This document shows, in pieces, positions 23,940-35,388 of a DNA stretch of 64,000 nucleotides. Both the position numbers and the translations under genes were made by a program. Origin of the DNA: Lumbricus terrestris (Eukaryota; Annelida; Clitellata; Crassiclitellata; Lumbricidae); NCBI GenBank assembly GCA_949752735.1, contig OX457038.1, forward strand, positions 20,320,012 to 20,384,011, written 5' to 3'. Every line of letters starts with the position of its first letter. Position 1 is the first letter of the stretch. Below the pieces are notes generated by a model that was given only the letters and a program-made list of their open reading frames with translations, did no database searches and was not told where the DNA came from.

Positions 23940-25640
23940 GAAAGACAAGAGTCAGACAATCAGCCACAATCTGAGCCGGTGCTATCATCAAGGCAATTTC
24001 CAATTGTCAGATGGTAACCAGGCAGACGGAGGAGGTCGGATGCTGACCATCGGAACCACCGGTGCCACTGCCGTCGATGCTTAATCGGACGAAGGCGGCG
24101 GTGGTGGTGGTGGCTGTCGCTATCGGCAGCTCCTGTTTCCCTGCCAGCACAAACTGGGACCCGTTCTACAGCGGGGCCTCTATAACGGCAGCCGCATGGA
24201 ATGATTGATGACCTGCCATTCCATAATCCCAAGCGCAACAGTGCCGGCCAGCAATTCTGGACGACGGAAAAATCCAATTCCGTCGGGTTTATTGTATCAA
24301 AGGGCAACATTCTACACCGTGCAAAGTTTCACCTGGATTCTCATCGCTGCCGAAAGAAAATTAACTTTCCATGCACACAAGCAATGTCGCAGATTATTCA
24401 GCTCAAGCGTAACATAGACTGCACAAAGCAATTAAGCAACACGTCGTATAGGCATATAAGCCACAACACGAAATGAAATACTTGCAATGGAGACCAGAAA
24501 TTCCTTCACAAGAACAATGAAAGCCACAGGAGCACAACCAAAAGAGAGCAAAATACAGTGTGTAGCAATTGAACAGCCCATCATTCAGAATGCCAAAGAG
24601 CTAGGACAAGGAACAATAGTCAGAACACAAAGTAGAAGAAAACAAAAAGAAAACATTCCATTACCTAGAGAGTCCAAGGCCTTAAGTATTTGTCTTCAGT
24701 TTGGCCAATATCTCTTTCTGTGAGAAACTACACCAAATATATTGTTCCAGGCGCAATACTTTATTAAACAGATCAAGAGTAAATTTTGACTAGGTGTTTG
24801 GAATCGACGCTATAAAAACACGAAATGTTCTACTGTTCTGTTCAGAGTGTCGTTCAAGCGATGAAATGCCGTCACATAACCGACTCATAACGCAACCAAT
24901 CGACATTTTCACGTCCTAAGAATATGTATTCAAATAGCAATCGGTGAGAGCCGGACATATGCTTCGAAACACAGCAATTGCCAGAAAGCAATAAATAAAG
25001 TGTGCGAGCCTCAGTCTCTGGGTTAATAGTGCCAACAGACATTAACCAGCTGCAATCAAACATAGGCATAAAAGCAGAGCGCGAGTCACACGATTCGACA
25101 AATGCCTGATTTATTTACGTGTCATGCGGACGGGAAATGAATAGCAAGCACAGACGACGGATAGCAAAGTGTGAAACCGAAATCGATAATATATCGCAAA
25201 TTACAATCAGCTTGGTTCAAAGTTGCCAGCAAACAACACAGCTGCGGCATCAGACTATTATAAGTTCCAATTAGCACCGCAAACTATTTGGGAACGCGTC
25301 GTTAATTTTCTACATCGCTGCTCACAGAACCGGAACAGGCGGGCATTGATTTTGCACACGAGAAGTGCGACATGATTTCGTGAATGTATCACGGCTGCTC
25401 GGCGCAAACACAAGTAAAACCAGCAGAAGTGAGTGCTCACTGAAGGTGTCGTATGGATTAATTCATCGCGGCACAATTACCACGAAGAAGGCAGTATCGA
25501 TTTGACATCTGAAACTGCGGCCCCCATTCATCGTCGTCGGCATTCTGAATCGTTAGCAGCAGAAGACAATTGATCGCACGCTTTACGTTGCCAGCTGCAG
25601 ACCCATTGCCACGCAAATTCAGAATGCTCCCTTGCATCAC
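23940..25640. promoter_or_regulatory. Possible regulatory island in the Ig4-Ig5 intron
   Basis: About 1.7 kb in the intron between Ig4 and Ig5 is unlike the surrounding DNA: richer in GC and CpG, almost free of simple repeats, and without a persistent reading frame. It contains CAGCTG and forkhead-like TTTATTTAC motifs near 25050-25115 and a RUNX-like ACCGCAAA near 25275. Motifs this short occur by chance; the call rests on composition only. It could equally be an old transposon. Confidence 0.2.
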
Positions 25641-26605
25641 GTTAAATAAAGAAAGCAATGGCAAACCAAAATATCCAGCGGTTGATTGACATAAGCTGCC
25701 ACATGCAAACGAAAGGCATATTTATTTTCGTGATAGCTTTACACTTGGCATTTCAAAGCAACATTTTGGATTTTAAAACAATGCTCTACAACTTTGACTT
25801 AGCGTCCTGGATGCTGAAAAGCATTACAACATTTGGCACATACAATTTAGTGATAATGTTAAAATGCGAATCTGGAAATTACTTTGGTGCTTTCAATTTC
25901 AGCTATATGGTAGAGGATACCTGTTTGATTGACATTCATGAAACTGCAGACATTGCCTTTGGTGCAACATCAGACGACACCTTGTTTATTAAGATGACAA
26001 GTCATCAGATACTACTGGTAAATTACCTATGTCATTCTGAAGCCAATAAAAATTTTAATAAATTTTATAAACAGTTTCTTTACATTCACTCAGTTTATCA
26101 ATGCACTGCAAGTTACAGTACACTACACCCAGAAAAACTATGATGATGTAAAGTACAATAAATGCAGCAGACAATTAATCGAAAATCATAGACACAACGC
26201 TCTTATGAGTAACTTAAAATATGCCAAATTAAATACCCTGATATATGCATACATACACATTACACATAGGTCCGGTGACAGAAATTTCGGGCCACTGGGC
26301 AGAGCATTCACAGGTCTCTTTAGGCTTTATGAAATAATTATAAGAAAAAAATTAAAATAATAATGGGTAGAGTTGTGCAACCATGTGATATCAATCCGTA
26401 TATGCGGCTATGATTTCATTAAGATAATGTTTTAAAATATTATATTTAGAAAAGCAAAAATCCTAAATTTTTTATAACTACCTAGCTGCAAGCCTATAAA
26501 AGTTGTCGGGTCCCTGTGAATTTGCAGGCCTGTACACACTTACAGACAGACAGACAGACAGACATACATACATACATGTATATACGAACATACAATACAT
26601 GCATA

Positions 26606-26751
26606 CAGGGTGAGAATTGCCGGGGGGGTTGGGGGGTTTCGACCCCCCCAGTCTTTCTTAGAGCCCCATGTTAAAGTATGTTTTTTACACCCCAATTCCA
26701 AGTGGATAATGGTCCAACCCCCCCAGTTATTTTTCCACAATTCTCACACTG
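26606..26751. mobile_element. hAT-like MITE, TSD CATGCATA
   Basis: The 146-bp element starts CAGGGTGAGAATTGCC and ends CACAATTCTCACACTG, flanked by identical CATGCATA at 26598-26605 and 26752-26759. The interior carries C- and G-runs (GGGGGGTTGGGGGG, CCAACCCCCCCAG). The element at 55628-55771 is the same family in reverse. Confidence 0.9.
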
Positions 26752-26773
26752 CATGCATAGCATTGCATACGTA

Positions 26774-26904
26774 CATATACACATACATACATACATACAA
26801 ACATACATACATACATACATACATACATACATACATACACACACACACATACATACATACATACATACATACATACATACATACATACATACATACATAC
26901 ATCC
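26774..26904. repeat. (CATA)n microsatellite
   Basis: About 130 bp of CATA repeats with one CA-rich interruption, directly beside the MITE at 26606-26751; a shorter CAGA/CATA run at 26545-26580 lies on its other side. Confidence 0.95.
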
Positions 26905-27551
26905 AAACAATTATTATTGTGAAAGGGAACAAAAGCTCCTTTGGTTGAGAAAGTCACTCATCCTTTCAACTTGATTGGTCTGATTTGTTTCTTAATCCAT
27001 TTCTCGACTTCATTGTCTGCTAGATTCATGGAAGCCATAGACTGGGAAATGTGAAACTGAGCTGACAGGCGCCAGCAGCCATTAAGTAATTGCAACTGAA
27101 TTGGCATTTAATGACCAAGAACTCACTGTTCCGTGGTCAAATAAGTCTTGTTGTACAGAATGCAATGCCAGATTTCCAGCTAACTTGTTAATGATAAATA
27201 CTACCTGCAAAATCAATTGTTGCTAATATTATTGCAGTTCTTTTGAGCGTTGTGTGGCATCTTCATATTGTTCTCATGTATTGTCATAAACCTCGGATTT
27301 ATTGTCTGCATGAATTAAGTCTTCTGCCTCATCACCATTCACATCATCATTTTCAGATCATGCATTAAACCATAGGCCTTAATTGGCTTTACCAATGATA
27401 AACTGAAGAGCAGACATACATAAAAACAGACAGACATACATAAAGACAGACAGACAGACAGACACAGAGAGGGCGAGTGGCTATATAGATCCATAGGTGA
27501 ATAAATAAACAACCAGGCAACAGACCAACATTAATATACAATGATAGAAAG

Positions 27552-28520
27552 CAGTGGCGTCTAACCCCCCACTTGGAGTGGGAGAACAACCCCCCATTTT
27601 CGCCGACTTAAAACAATTGCATGGGAATCTGTTCATATGATGCGCGTTGCACTGTTGTGAGGGGCACGGGTATGGGGAGGGGATGCGCCCCTCCCCATTA
27701 GAAACTTTTTGAATTTGCACATTGCAATGACAGCATTTTAAGGTGTCGTCTTAACAAAATAGCTGTACTTTTTCAGTGGCCCATTAGAAACTTTTTGAAT
27801 TTCCACAATGCAATGGCAGCATTTTAAGGTGTCGTCTTAACAATAGAGCTGTACTTTTTCAGTGACCCATTAGAAACTTTTTGAATTTCCACATTGCAAT
27901 GGCACCATTTTAAGGGGTCAACTTCAAAAAAACTTACTTTTTCAGTGACCCATTTGGAACTTTTTGAATTTCCACATTGCAATGGCAGCATTTTAAGGGG
28001 TCATCTTAACAAAATAGCTGTACATTTTCAGTGACCCACTAGAAACTTTTTGAATTTGCACATTGCAATGGCAGCATTTTAAGGTGCTGTCTTAACAAAA
28101 TAGCTGTACTTTTCAGTGGCCCATTAGAAACTTTTTGAATTTCCACATTGCAATGGCACCATTTTAAGGGGTCATCTTAACAAAAAAACTGTACTTTTTC
28201 AGTGACCCATTAGGAACTTTTTGAATTTCCACATTGCAATGGCAGCATTTTAAGGGGTCATCTTAACAAAATAGCTGTACATTTTCAGTGACCCATTAGA
28301 AACTTTTTGAATTTGCACATTGCAACATTTGACAGCATTTTAAGGTGCCGTCTTAACAAAATAGCTGTAGGCTACTTTTCAGTGGCCCATTAGAAACTTT
28401 TTGAATTTCCACAATGCAATGGCAGCATTTTAAGGTGTCCTCTTAATAAAATTACCGGTACTCATTTTTCCATGCTGATACTAGCCTAGCCATGGTTTGA
28501 GACCTTGGTAGACGCCACTG
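27552..28520. mobile_element. hAT-like element enclosing an 86-bp satellite, TSD ATAGAAAG
   Basis: The element is 969 bp. Ends CAGTGGCGTCTA and TAGACGCCACTG are perfect inverted repeats. ATAGAAAG is duplicated exactly at 27544-27551 and 28521-28528. Most of the interior is the tandem array 27694-28456; only about 140 bp on the left and 60 bp on the right are unique. The first nine terminal bases match the element at 3379-3535, so they may use the same transposase. Confidence 0.92.
27694..28456. repeat. Satellite array, 86-bp monomer, nine copies
   Basis: Monomers start CCCATTAGAAACTTTTTGAA at 27694, 27780, 27866, 27949, 28035, 28120, 28206, 28292 and 28386, spacing 83-94 bp. Variant positions (GCAC or CCAC; GCACCATT or GCAGCATT; AAGGTG or AAGGGG) recur every third unit in the middle of the array, indicating a trimeric higher-order repeat of about 257 bp. 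Confidence 0.95.
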
Positions 28521-28935
28521 ATAGAAAGAGAGATTCTATTGATGTCACAATTTGCTAGTAACACATTCTTTGATGAATAAAGAATAAATATTGAATTGAA
28601 TCTGTAGAAAGAAAAAATTAAGGGCTTGCCTAGAGTTACTATATTGACCACTTTAATTTTAAGTCGCAAACTCACATATTTCATATCACAAGGCAAGTGC
28701 CAAACCAGTTGACAAAGTCATGTAGAATCCTAGTAGATGGTGAAAACTGAACAATAGTGGTACAGTGGGACAAGGCTGTAGGGGGAGGGGGTACAAGTCA
28801 TTGAACAAATGCTGTGTATACAGGGTGTACACAGGACAAGGTGTGAAACAGACATTTAATGTCCATATAATTTGTTGTCTAACTATTCTTTAGGTCAGTC
28901 CTTCCAACCATCCATCCAAATGTCAGTTCATTTGT

Positions 28936-28974
28936 CCATCCATCCATCCATCCATCCATCCATCCATCCATCCA
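28936..28974. repeat. (CATC)n microsatellite
   Basis: About ten uninterrupted CATC units. A 15-bp unit, TTAGGTGGTGTTATT, repeated three times follows at about 29074-29113. Confidence 0.9.
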
Positions 28975-29419
28975 TTCTTCCATTGATCTGGCGTTGTGTG
29001 GTATTAGTCCTTGCATGACATCAGATCCTCTATCACTTATCAGTATAGTATACAAAGAACAAGAGTTCTTACTTTAGGTGGTGTTATTTAGGTGGTGTTA
29101 TTTAGGTGGTGTCATGTGCCATTGTAAGGAACAAAGTTTGCCCAGGATGAGAATTCTAGGAAAATAAAAATAGTTCAAGGGTCAGATGTTCATTTTACAT
29201 TTAGTTGTGGTGTCCCATGAAGACTTTACTATAGGGTCCAACGAAAGACATGGGGGGGGGTGGTTGAACCCCATCACCCCCTCCCCTGAGGAGATTTTTT
29301 CACGATGAGTTACCCTTTATCATAGCAACAGACCAACGACTTGAAATAATCTGGCCATCCTCTATGGCACCCATGCTAGACTGAGTATTGTCAAGAGAAC
29401 AATGTGATATTATTCTTGC

Positions 29420-29579
29420 CTTTGACGGTCAGTTCAGCTTTGACAACAGCGCTGCCTGCAACACTCTGCGCCTGGCAGATGAACATTCCAGCGTCTTCCT
29501 TTTGGACTTGGTCGATGACAAGCATTCCATCTTCTTTGACAGAGAAATGTCCATATGTATGGTCCGGAAACATGAGCAT
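29420..29579 (-). CDS. robo: Robo exon: Ig4, second half, with GC donor
   Basis: The 160-bp exon enters in phase 0 after GTCTGTTTTAG and leaves in phase 1. It reads MLMFPDHTYGHFSVKEDG, then MLVIDQVQKEDAGMFICQAQ with the second Ig4 cysteine, then SVAGSAVVKAELTVKG. No GT donor fits the frame. The exon instead ends AAAG followed by GCAAGAA, which is the consensus of a GC-AG intron and puts the junction in phase 1, exactly what the next exon needs. The internal ATG at its first codon is not a translation start. Confidence 0.9.
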
Positions 29580-31113
29580 CTAAAACAGACAGGACAAAAG
29601 AAAAATGATCCAAACAGCAGTGTTATAATGACCACTTATTGTAGGGGTATATTTGGTAGGTAACATGACATAATATTATGTAACAGTGGATCCAAGTGGT
29701 AATTGCAATCGGAAGATGAAAGTCATGTGGAGGTCAACAGATGCCCAGTACTTCTTCTTTTAGACTCTTAGCTTGCAACATCTCTTTTGACATGTAGCAG
29801 TATTAATCACCAACATAAATCTGTACTCAGACTTTGTGAGTCTCTCTCTCATGTCTAATAACTTTTGTAGTGGTCTTACCGCCTAATAATTTCCTGTTAT
29901 CTGGACTCTTTGTTTTAGATTCCTGTCTCCAGATCTGCCTCCAATGGCCTCATCCAAAGCATCAACTTCAGTCACAACTTATTCAATAACAATCTACCTT
30001 TTCCTCCTCTGTTCTTTTATAACAAGGCCCCGATCCACACACAGCAACTCCTCAGTTATTATCACTAATTATCACCAACTTATTACATTTTCGTACATCA
30101 CTCTGCAACAACTTCAATGCTAAGAAATTAATTCCATTCCTTTTCCTTCTGTCATTCAATAACACTCACCCAAACACGGGGCCCATCCACATTATCCTTC
30201 TCCAATCTTTGCATACTAATATCTGATTTCTAATGAATGAAAAACAGTATGCCATACTCAATGATTTGCTTCCATCTTCCAAACACTTTCCAAATGCTTT
30301 CGCAGGAGTGTAGCATGCATAGCATTGCATACTCAGCCTCTCTATCTGAACATGTAAGCTGCATGTTCAGAAAATTAGCAGTTATTTGCATTAAAAAGTC
30401 AACCTTCAATTTATGAGGCAGAAAAAGAGCATTCAAACAGAATGACTTTCAAGTGCTAAAAACAAGGACCTACGATTCAAGTCATAGATGTCTGAGAAAG
30501 CTATTAATAAACATGGATATGAAGTTTCTACCTTGATCGACCAGTATTATAGAACACACCAACCTATAGCTCTGACAATTCTTTTGTTTGATGCTGATGC
30601 CACATCATTGGTCTACCTGCTCTGCTTCTGACATTTTAATCATGATGTGATGTGCAAATTGATAGTTCAATGCTAAGCCAAATGAATTATACAGGAAAGG
30701 CTTCCTGCGGTTTTTGAGCTACAAGTTACTTTTGAAAAATATACACTGCTGATAGAAGCATGTGAACACTGAGAACTTACTTTACCATGCTTCTCCAAAG
30801 TACACTACACTATGTCTTATCTTACATGAGATCTTTATGATTCAATAGACCTGGCTTCAAGAGGTTCTTTGTTTCAAGGCTATCATACGAATCTGTGAAT
30901 GAGAGCAAGTATGTACGTATGAATAGTGCATTGACACAAGTACCGTACAAGACATACATGGTGTCATTCCTATGGCCTATCACTGTCTTATTATTGCAAA
31001 ATATATAATATATTATTACTTCATTATTACATGAGGCGTTAAATAAATGTATAGATACAATACAATAAACTCAGAAAACACGCGTTGCCTGTAAAAGATG
31101 AAGCCATACTCAC

Positions 31114-31238
31114 TGGACTGTCTTCCCTTTTCCAGAACACAGCTGGGACTGGGTTGCCCGTCGCCTCACACTCCAATGAAACCCTTCGCCCTAAGCCGAC
31201 CGACTTGCTCTGAGGTGTTGTCACAAAACTCGGCTGAA
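31114..31238 (-). CDS. robo: Robo exon: Ig4, first half
   Basis: The 125-bp exon enters in phase 1 and leaves in phase 0. It encodes VQPSFVTTPQSKSVGLGRR, the first cysteine in VSLECEATGNPVPA and the tryptophan in VFWKRED. Acceptor ATTTCTGTAG and donor GTGAGTATGG are both strong. Similarity to ROBO Ig4, including LGR.V...CEATGNP.PA.FW, is high. Robo Ig4 is implicated in receptor dimerisation. Confidence 0.93.
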
Positions 31239-32440
31239 CTACAGAAATCAACAAATGGGCTCTGACCTATTTAAATGCAAATCTTTAGTGAGGATGAATT
31301 ACTAGACAGTCCAGTCGTCTATGACTGATGACTGATGACAGGTTACTTCATGTAATATAAATGGCAGAGATCTATCATCTGTCCGACTCCCCTGCCCTCC
31401 CACCTTCCCTCCCTACCTCCCTTCACCTTTCACAAGATCCATCCTTCCAGCTACTCGTCCTTCCAGCCTTGTCACTTCTCTTCTACCCTGACCATGCAAG
31501 CCTGCTCCATGTCTTCCATCCATATATCCATCACTTTTCCCTCTCTCCTTCTGTCTCTGTCTTCTTCCCTTCATTGCCATTGTTGTCTCTCTTTCTCTTT
31601 CAACTGATCTCTTCTTTTCCGTTTACCTGGAGACACTTGTGAAAATGATTGATTGATTGGTTGGTTGATTAATAAATTGATTGATTGATTGATTAATTGA
31701 TTGATCGATTATCCCTTTGTGATGCTAATGCTAAAGGAAATTAAAATTATGCATATTATAATTATACATTCATATGGTACACAATGGCTTCTCTACCATG
31801 GTTACTTCTACCGATCTGAAATATAACGGCAGCAATAATGCAGAAAAACACGATGGTCTATTGTTAAATTGTCAGTGCTTGATCAGTACATCCGGGTTTG
31901 AAACCCAATGCATGACAGGAAACTGACGTTTGATTCTTAGAAAAGGAAATCGAGAAGAAAGACCATTTTGCACTTACATTGCAATGATCAGGTTTCCTAC
32001 CTGCTATTACTCGTACAGATACAATCATGACAAAAGACCATTTACTATGCTCTAAATTACATGCAAACACACACCCACACACCCACACCCACGCATGCAG
32101 ACATTCATTATGTCCTCTTCTAGATACACAGTATGCTGACTGACTGCTCAAACTTAGTGCAGATCCATAGAAATTTGCTGCTAGATATGGCATCAATGTT
32201 GAATATCAAAACAGTGCTAAACTTAAATACAAACTAAGTTTTGAGAAATGCGACAATAGCCAAACCTAGTAAATAAATTCACATTATGCATGTTGGGCAT
32301 TCTACAATTAGTTAGTGAACGCCATTAGAAGCACTTAAAGTGACTTTCATTACTTGGGTATATGGGAATAATCCTAATAGTAGCCGAGCATTTTTTTATT
32401 TTAATGATGAGAAAATATACTCATTTATTTGGGGGAGGAA

Positions 32441-32750
32441 GGGCGGTAGCACATTGGATAACATGCTGGCATGGAAAGAAAGAGGTACCAAGATTGGGTG
32501 GTAGCACATTGGATAACATGCTGGCATGGAAAGAAAGAGGTACAGAGATTGAGCCCCCAAAGGGCAGACGTGCTTTGTAGGCTGCTATTAGCACTGTGTA
32601 TTAGCAGACTGTCGGTTCTGTTAGTAAATTGGTGTTAATTAAGATTGTTGCCTAGCTTGCGCATGTACAGCACAGTGTGTTTGCAGGCATTTCATTAGCT
32701 AAAAAAATTATTATTATTATCATTATTATTATTATTACTATTACTATTTA
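32441..32750 (+). mobile_element. tRNA-derived SINE, second family, with duplicated head
   Basis: GGTAGCACATTGGATAACAT occurs at 32445 and again at 32501, each followed by GCTGGCATGGAAAGAAAGAG, so the first 55 bp are tandemly duplicated. Downstream AAAGGGCAGACGTGCTTTGTAGG is shared with the copy at 58757. The tail is (ATT)n up to about 32750. The head resembles a tRNA 5' half. Confidence 0.65.
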
Positions 32751-33454
32751 TCAAGGAGGGTTCAATCCCTTGATGCTTTGATGACAAGAAGTATTAGTTT
32801 CATGGCAGGTTTTAGTACCACCCCATTATTCTGCTAAAGGAGTTCAAACACACACAATGTCACATACATACATTCTCCAAGCCAATGTCACCAAATTTTG
32901 AAACCCAAGGACAAGTTTCGATTTAAAAATGAATCACAGCCTTATTGTACAACTCAATGTGCTGGAAGTTACAACCTTAAAATCAATATAAAACAGACTA
33001 AAACAGTGCAATTTTTGGCAAGACAAACTAACTTATCACCAAATGACTTGCCTATTTGTTTAATTCCTTGCAACAAAAACCAAGGAATTAATTATTTGAC
33101 TGGTCAGAGAGAGACAGATTTTTACTGGATGAGATGTAAGTTAAGATGTGATCTTGTTGACCCTATCAGCTTAGCATTCATCTGGTTAACAGCTGCTGCT
33201 GCTGTCTCATCCTCTCTTCTTCTTCGCAGACAGTAGAAGCTGCTCTGAATAATTGATACGATTAAATCTTTATTCTTAATGTCGGCAGGATCATCCTGAT
33301 CACCTCCCTTAATGTCCGTCCAATTCCCTTCTGCTGCTCAATGTTGTCCTTATGTCACCAGCTAAGGAACACTTTCAACTGGCAGTTCGTAAAGTTCTAA
33401 GTGTGGGTGCCTGCAAGTGTTTTCGCAGAAAGAGTGAATTCACAATAGTTCAAG

Positions 33455-33815
33455 GTCAAATTCTTAGCAAGAGCTTGAAAAATGCAAAGCAAAGAACTGA
33501 AAAAATCGGTATTTTCCCTAGAGGATCTTATTATTCCTTTCCCCACCCTCAAACCCTTGAACTGTCCCTGTTTGACTCTGATCAGACCCAGAACTTTCAA
33601 CCCCAGGGATTGGCTACATGAAAATTTATTAGCTTCGCCTTAAGTATCATTAGTATCCTTAAGTGTCATTAGTATCGTTAAGTATCATTCGTATCGTTAG
33701 CATCATAGTACTAGCCTACAAAGACATTTCTTAAAAATCAAAAACAGTAGCTAAAAAATAGGTGTCAATTTTCCAGGGGAAGTGTCGTATTTGCACCCAT
33801 GCACGGGTGTCCATG
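33455..33815. mobile_element. Degraded copy of the CATGGGCGCCC family
   Basis: AGCAAGAGCTTGAAAAATGC and, further on, TAGGTGTCAATTTTCCAGGG match the elements at 48623-49745, and the right end ATGCACGGGTGTCCATGG is a mutated form of the TGCGGGCGCCCATG terminus. The left terminus is not identifiable. A further fragment of the family is at about 34300-34400. Confidence 0.55.
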
Positions 33816-34078
33816 GTTCTAGGTGCTCTGACACTAAGCCAGGCAGATATAAGGACACAACAGTCACAGGCTTTCAACACACAATAGATGGCATTTGTAG
33901 AGTATATAACTTACAAGCAGTATTTATTCAATGTTTGTACGCCAAAGTACAATTTAGCAATATGTCAATAAAGAATATACTTATATACCTTTACATACTA
34001 ACTTGAAACATGCCAATTGAATGAATATTATATACACAAACATATAAAAATCAAGTGCAGAAAACAGGCACCACGTAC

Positions 34079-34206
34079 CATGCACTGATAATCTGGCCTC
34101 TGCCTCTTGCCATCCAACTGAATTCTCAACACGACAGATATAGATGCCCTCGTCCTGAACCTTCACTTTCTTTAATCGCAGATTTCGGTTTTCTAGTAAT
34201 TTTGAC
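34079..34206 (-). CDS. robo: Robo exon: Ig3, second half
   Basis: The 128-bp exon completes Ig3. It enters in phase 2 and leaves in phase 1. It reads SKLLENRNLRLKKVKVQ, then the second cysteine in DEGIYICRVENSVGWQEAEA and ends in RLSVHG. The donor is a strong GTACGTGG. The DEG.Y.C.V.N..G motif is the standard I-set Ig F-strand and matches Robo Ig3. Confidence 0.93.
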
Positions 34207-34634
34207 CTGCAGAGTAAAACAGGTCAGCAGAGCAATTAACAGAAACTGAAGAAACTAATGCTGACAGTGTTTTATATTATATCTGTTTGACTCTGATTCA
34301 CGGGCAGATAAAAAAAATTGAAGGGGGGGCCAAAATTTTGGTTTTGGGTTCAAAAAATTTAACCCAGAACTTTCAGCCCCGTGCTTGTCATGCCTTTGCA
34401 TGCTAAGGATCAGTAGGTTTCATGATGCATTTTCTTTATTAACATAACACTGAAGAGAAGCTCTGCACATGAGCAACATTATACTCATGACATTTCAAAT
34501 AACATTCTAAGCATAGCCAATACAAACAAAATCATTTTTAACATATCCTATTCAAATCAGCCAAAAACGGATTTAAATTCGATCAAAAACTTACAGAACA
34601 AATTCAGATGTCATGCCTGCTGTACATTACTCAC

Positions 34635-34773
34635 CTTTGGCCTGGAATAAGTCCCTTCTGCTTCTTCCAGATGGTTGTAGGTTCTGGGTCCCCAGTTGCT
34701 CGACACTGGAACAAAACATCTCCGTGTTCCGAAATGACAACATCGCTTGGAGCCTCAATTATCTTTGGTTTCT
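34635..34773 (-). CDS. robo: Robo exon: Ig3, first half
   Basis: The 139-bp exon enters in phase 1 and leaves in phase 2. It encodes EKPKIIEAPSDVVISEHG, the first cysteine in VLFQCRATGDPEP and the core tryptophan of the third Ig domain, ending in GLIPGQ plus a split arginine codon. Acceptor is ATCATGCAG and donor GTGAGTAATG. Splitting of the Ig3 domain inside the fold is matched by the phase-2 start of the next exon. Confidence 0.92.
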
Positions 34774-35305
34774 CTGCATGATACATAAAAATCATCTAAT
34801 AACAAATGTCTAAACTTATCAATTTTCAACGAGTAATAGAGAATATATAAAATACAAGTAGTTGATGACTGCACATTCTGTATGACCCCTTTTCCAAAGA
34901 TTCAACCATTGGCAAAAACAAATTAAGAATAAACAGTCTGCAACAAGAGTGTAAGCATGCAGATTCGAAACAAGTAAGTATAATATGCTTCATATTGGTG
35001 AAGAAAAATCCCTTATCCATACGGCTGAATTTTTATCAAAAATATACTAAACTACTTAGTTGCATCTTATTTCCACTCACTCTGACAGAGACATTGCTAA
35101 ATTGGTCGGCAGAGACCATTTCTGCAGCTGTCAAGAGTGGTTACACATACCAGTATTCTGCTGATCACTAGAACCCGAAAGTCCAACCAACTGAATCTGG
35201 GTTCCCCATGGGATGCTTCAATTACGGTCCCCACAACTATGCTAATATTTTAAAAAATATATGCAACGTATATGCATACACAGTTACACACACATGCACA
35301 CGCAT

Positions 35306-35307
<2 letters not shown>

Positions 35308-35387
<80 letters not shown>
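35308..35387. repeat. (CA)n microsatellite
   Basis: About 80 bp of uninterrupted CA dinucleotides in the Ig2-to-Ig3 intron region. Confidence 0.97.

Positions 35388-35388
<1 letters not shown>

Noticed and set aside
23960..24310. 116-codon minus-strand frame as a gene
   Set aside because: Composition is biased by a CCG/GTG-rich segment, no domain is recognised, and it overlaps no splice-compatible robo frame.
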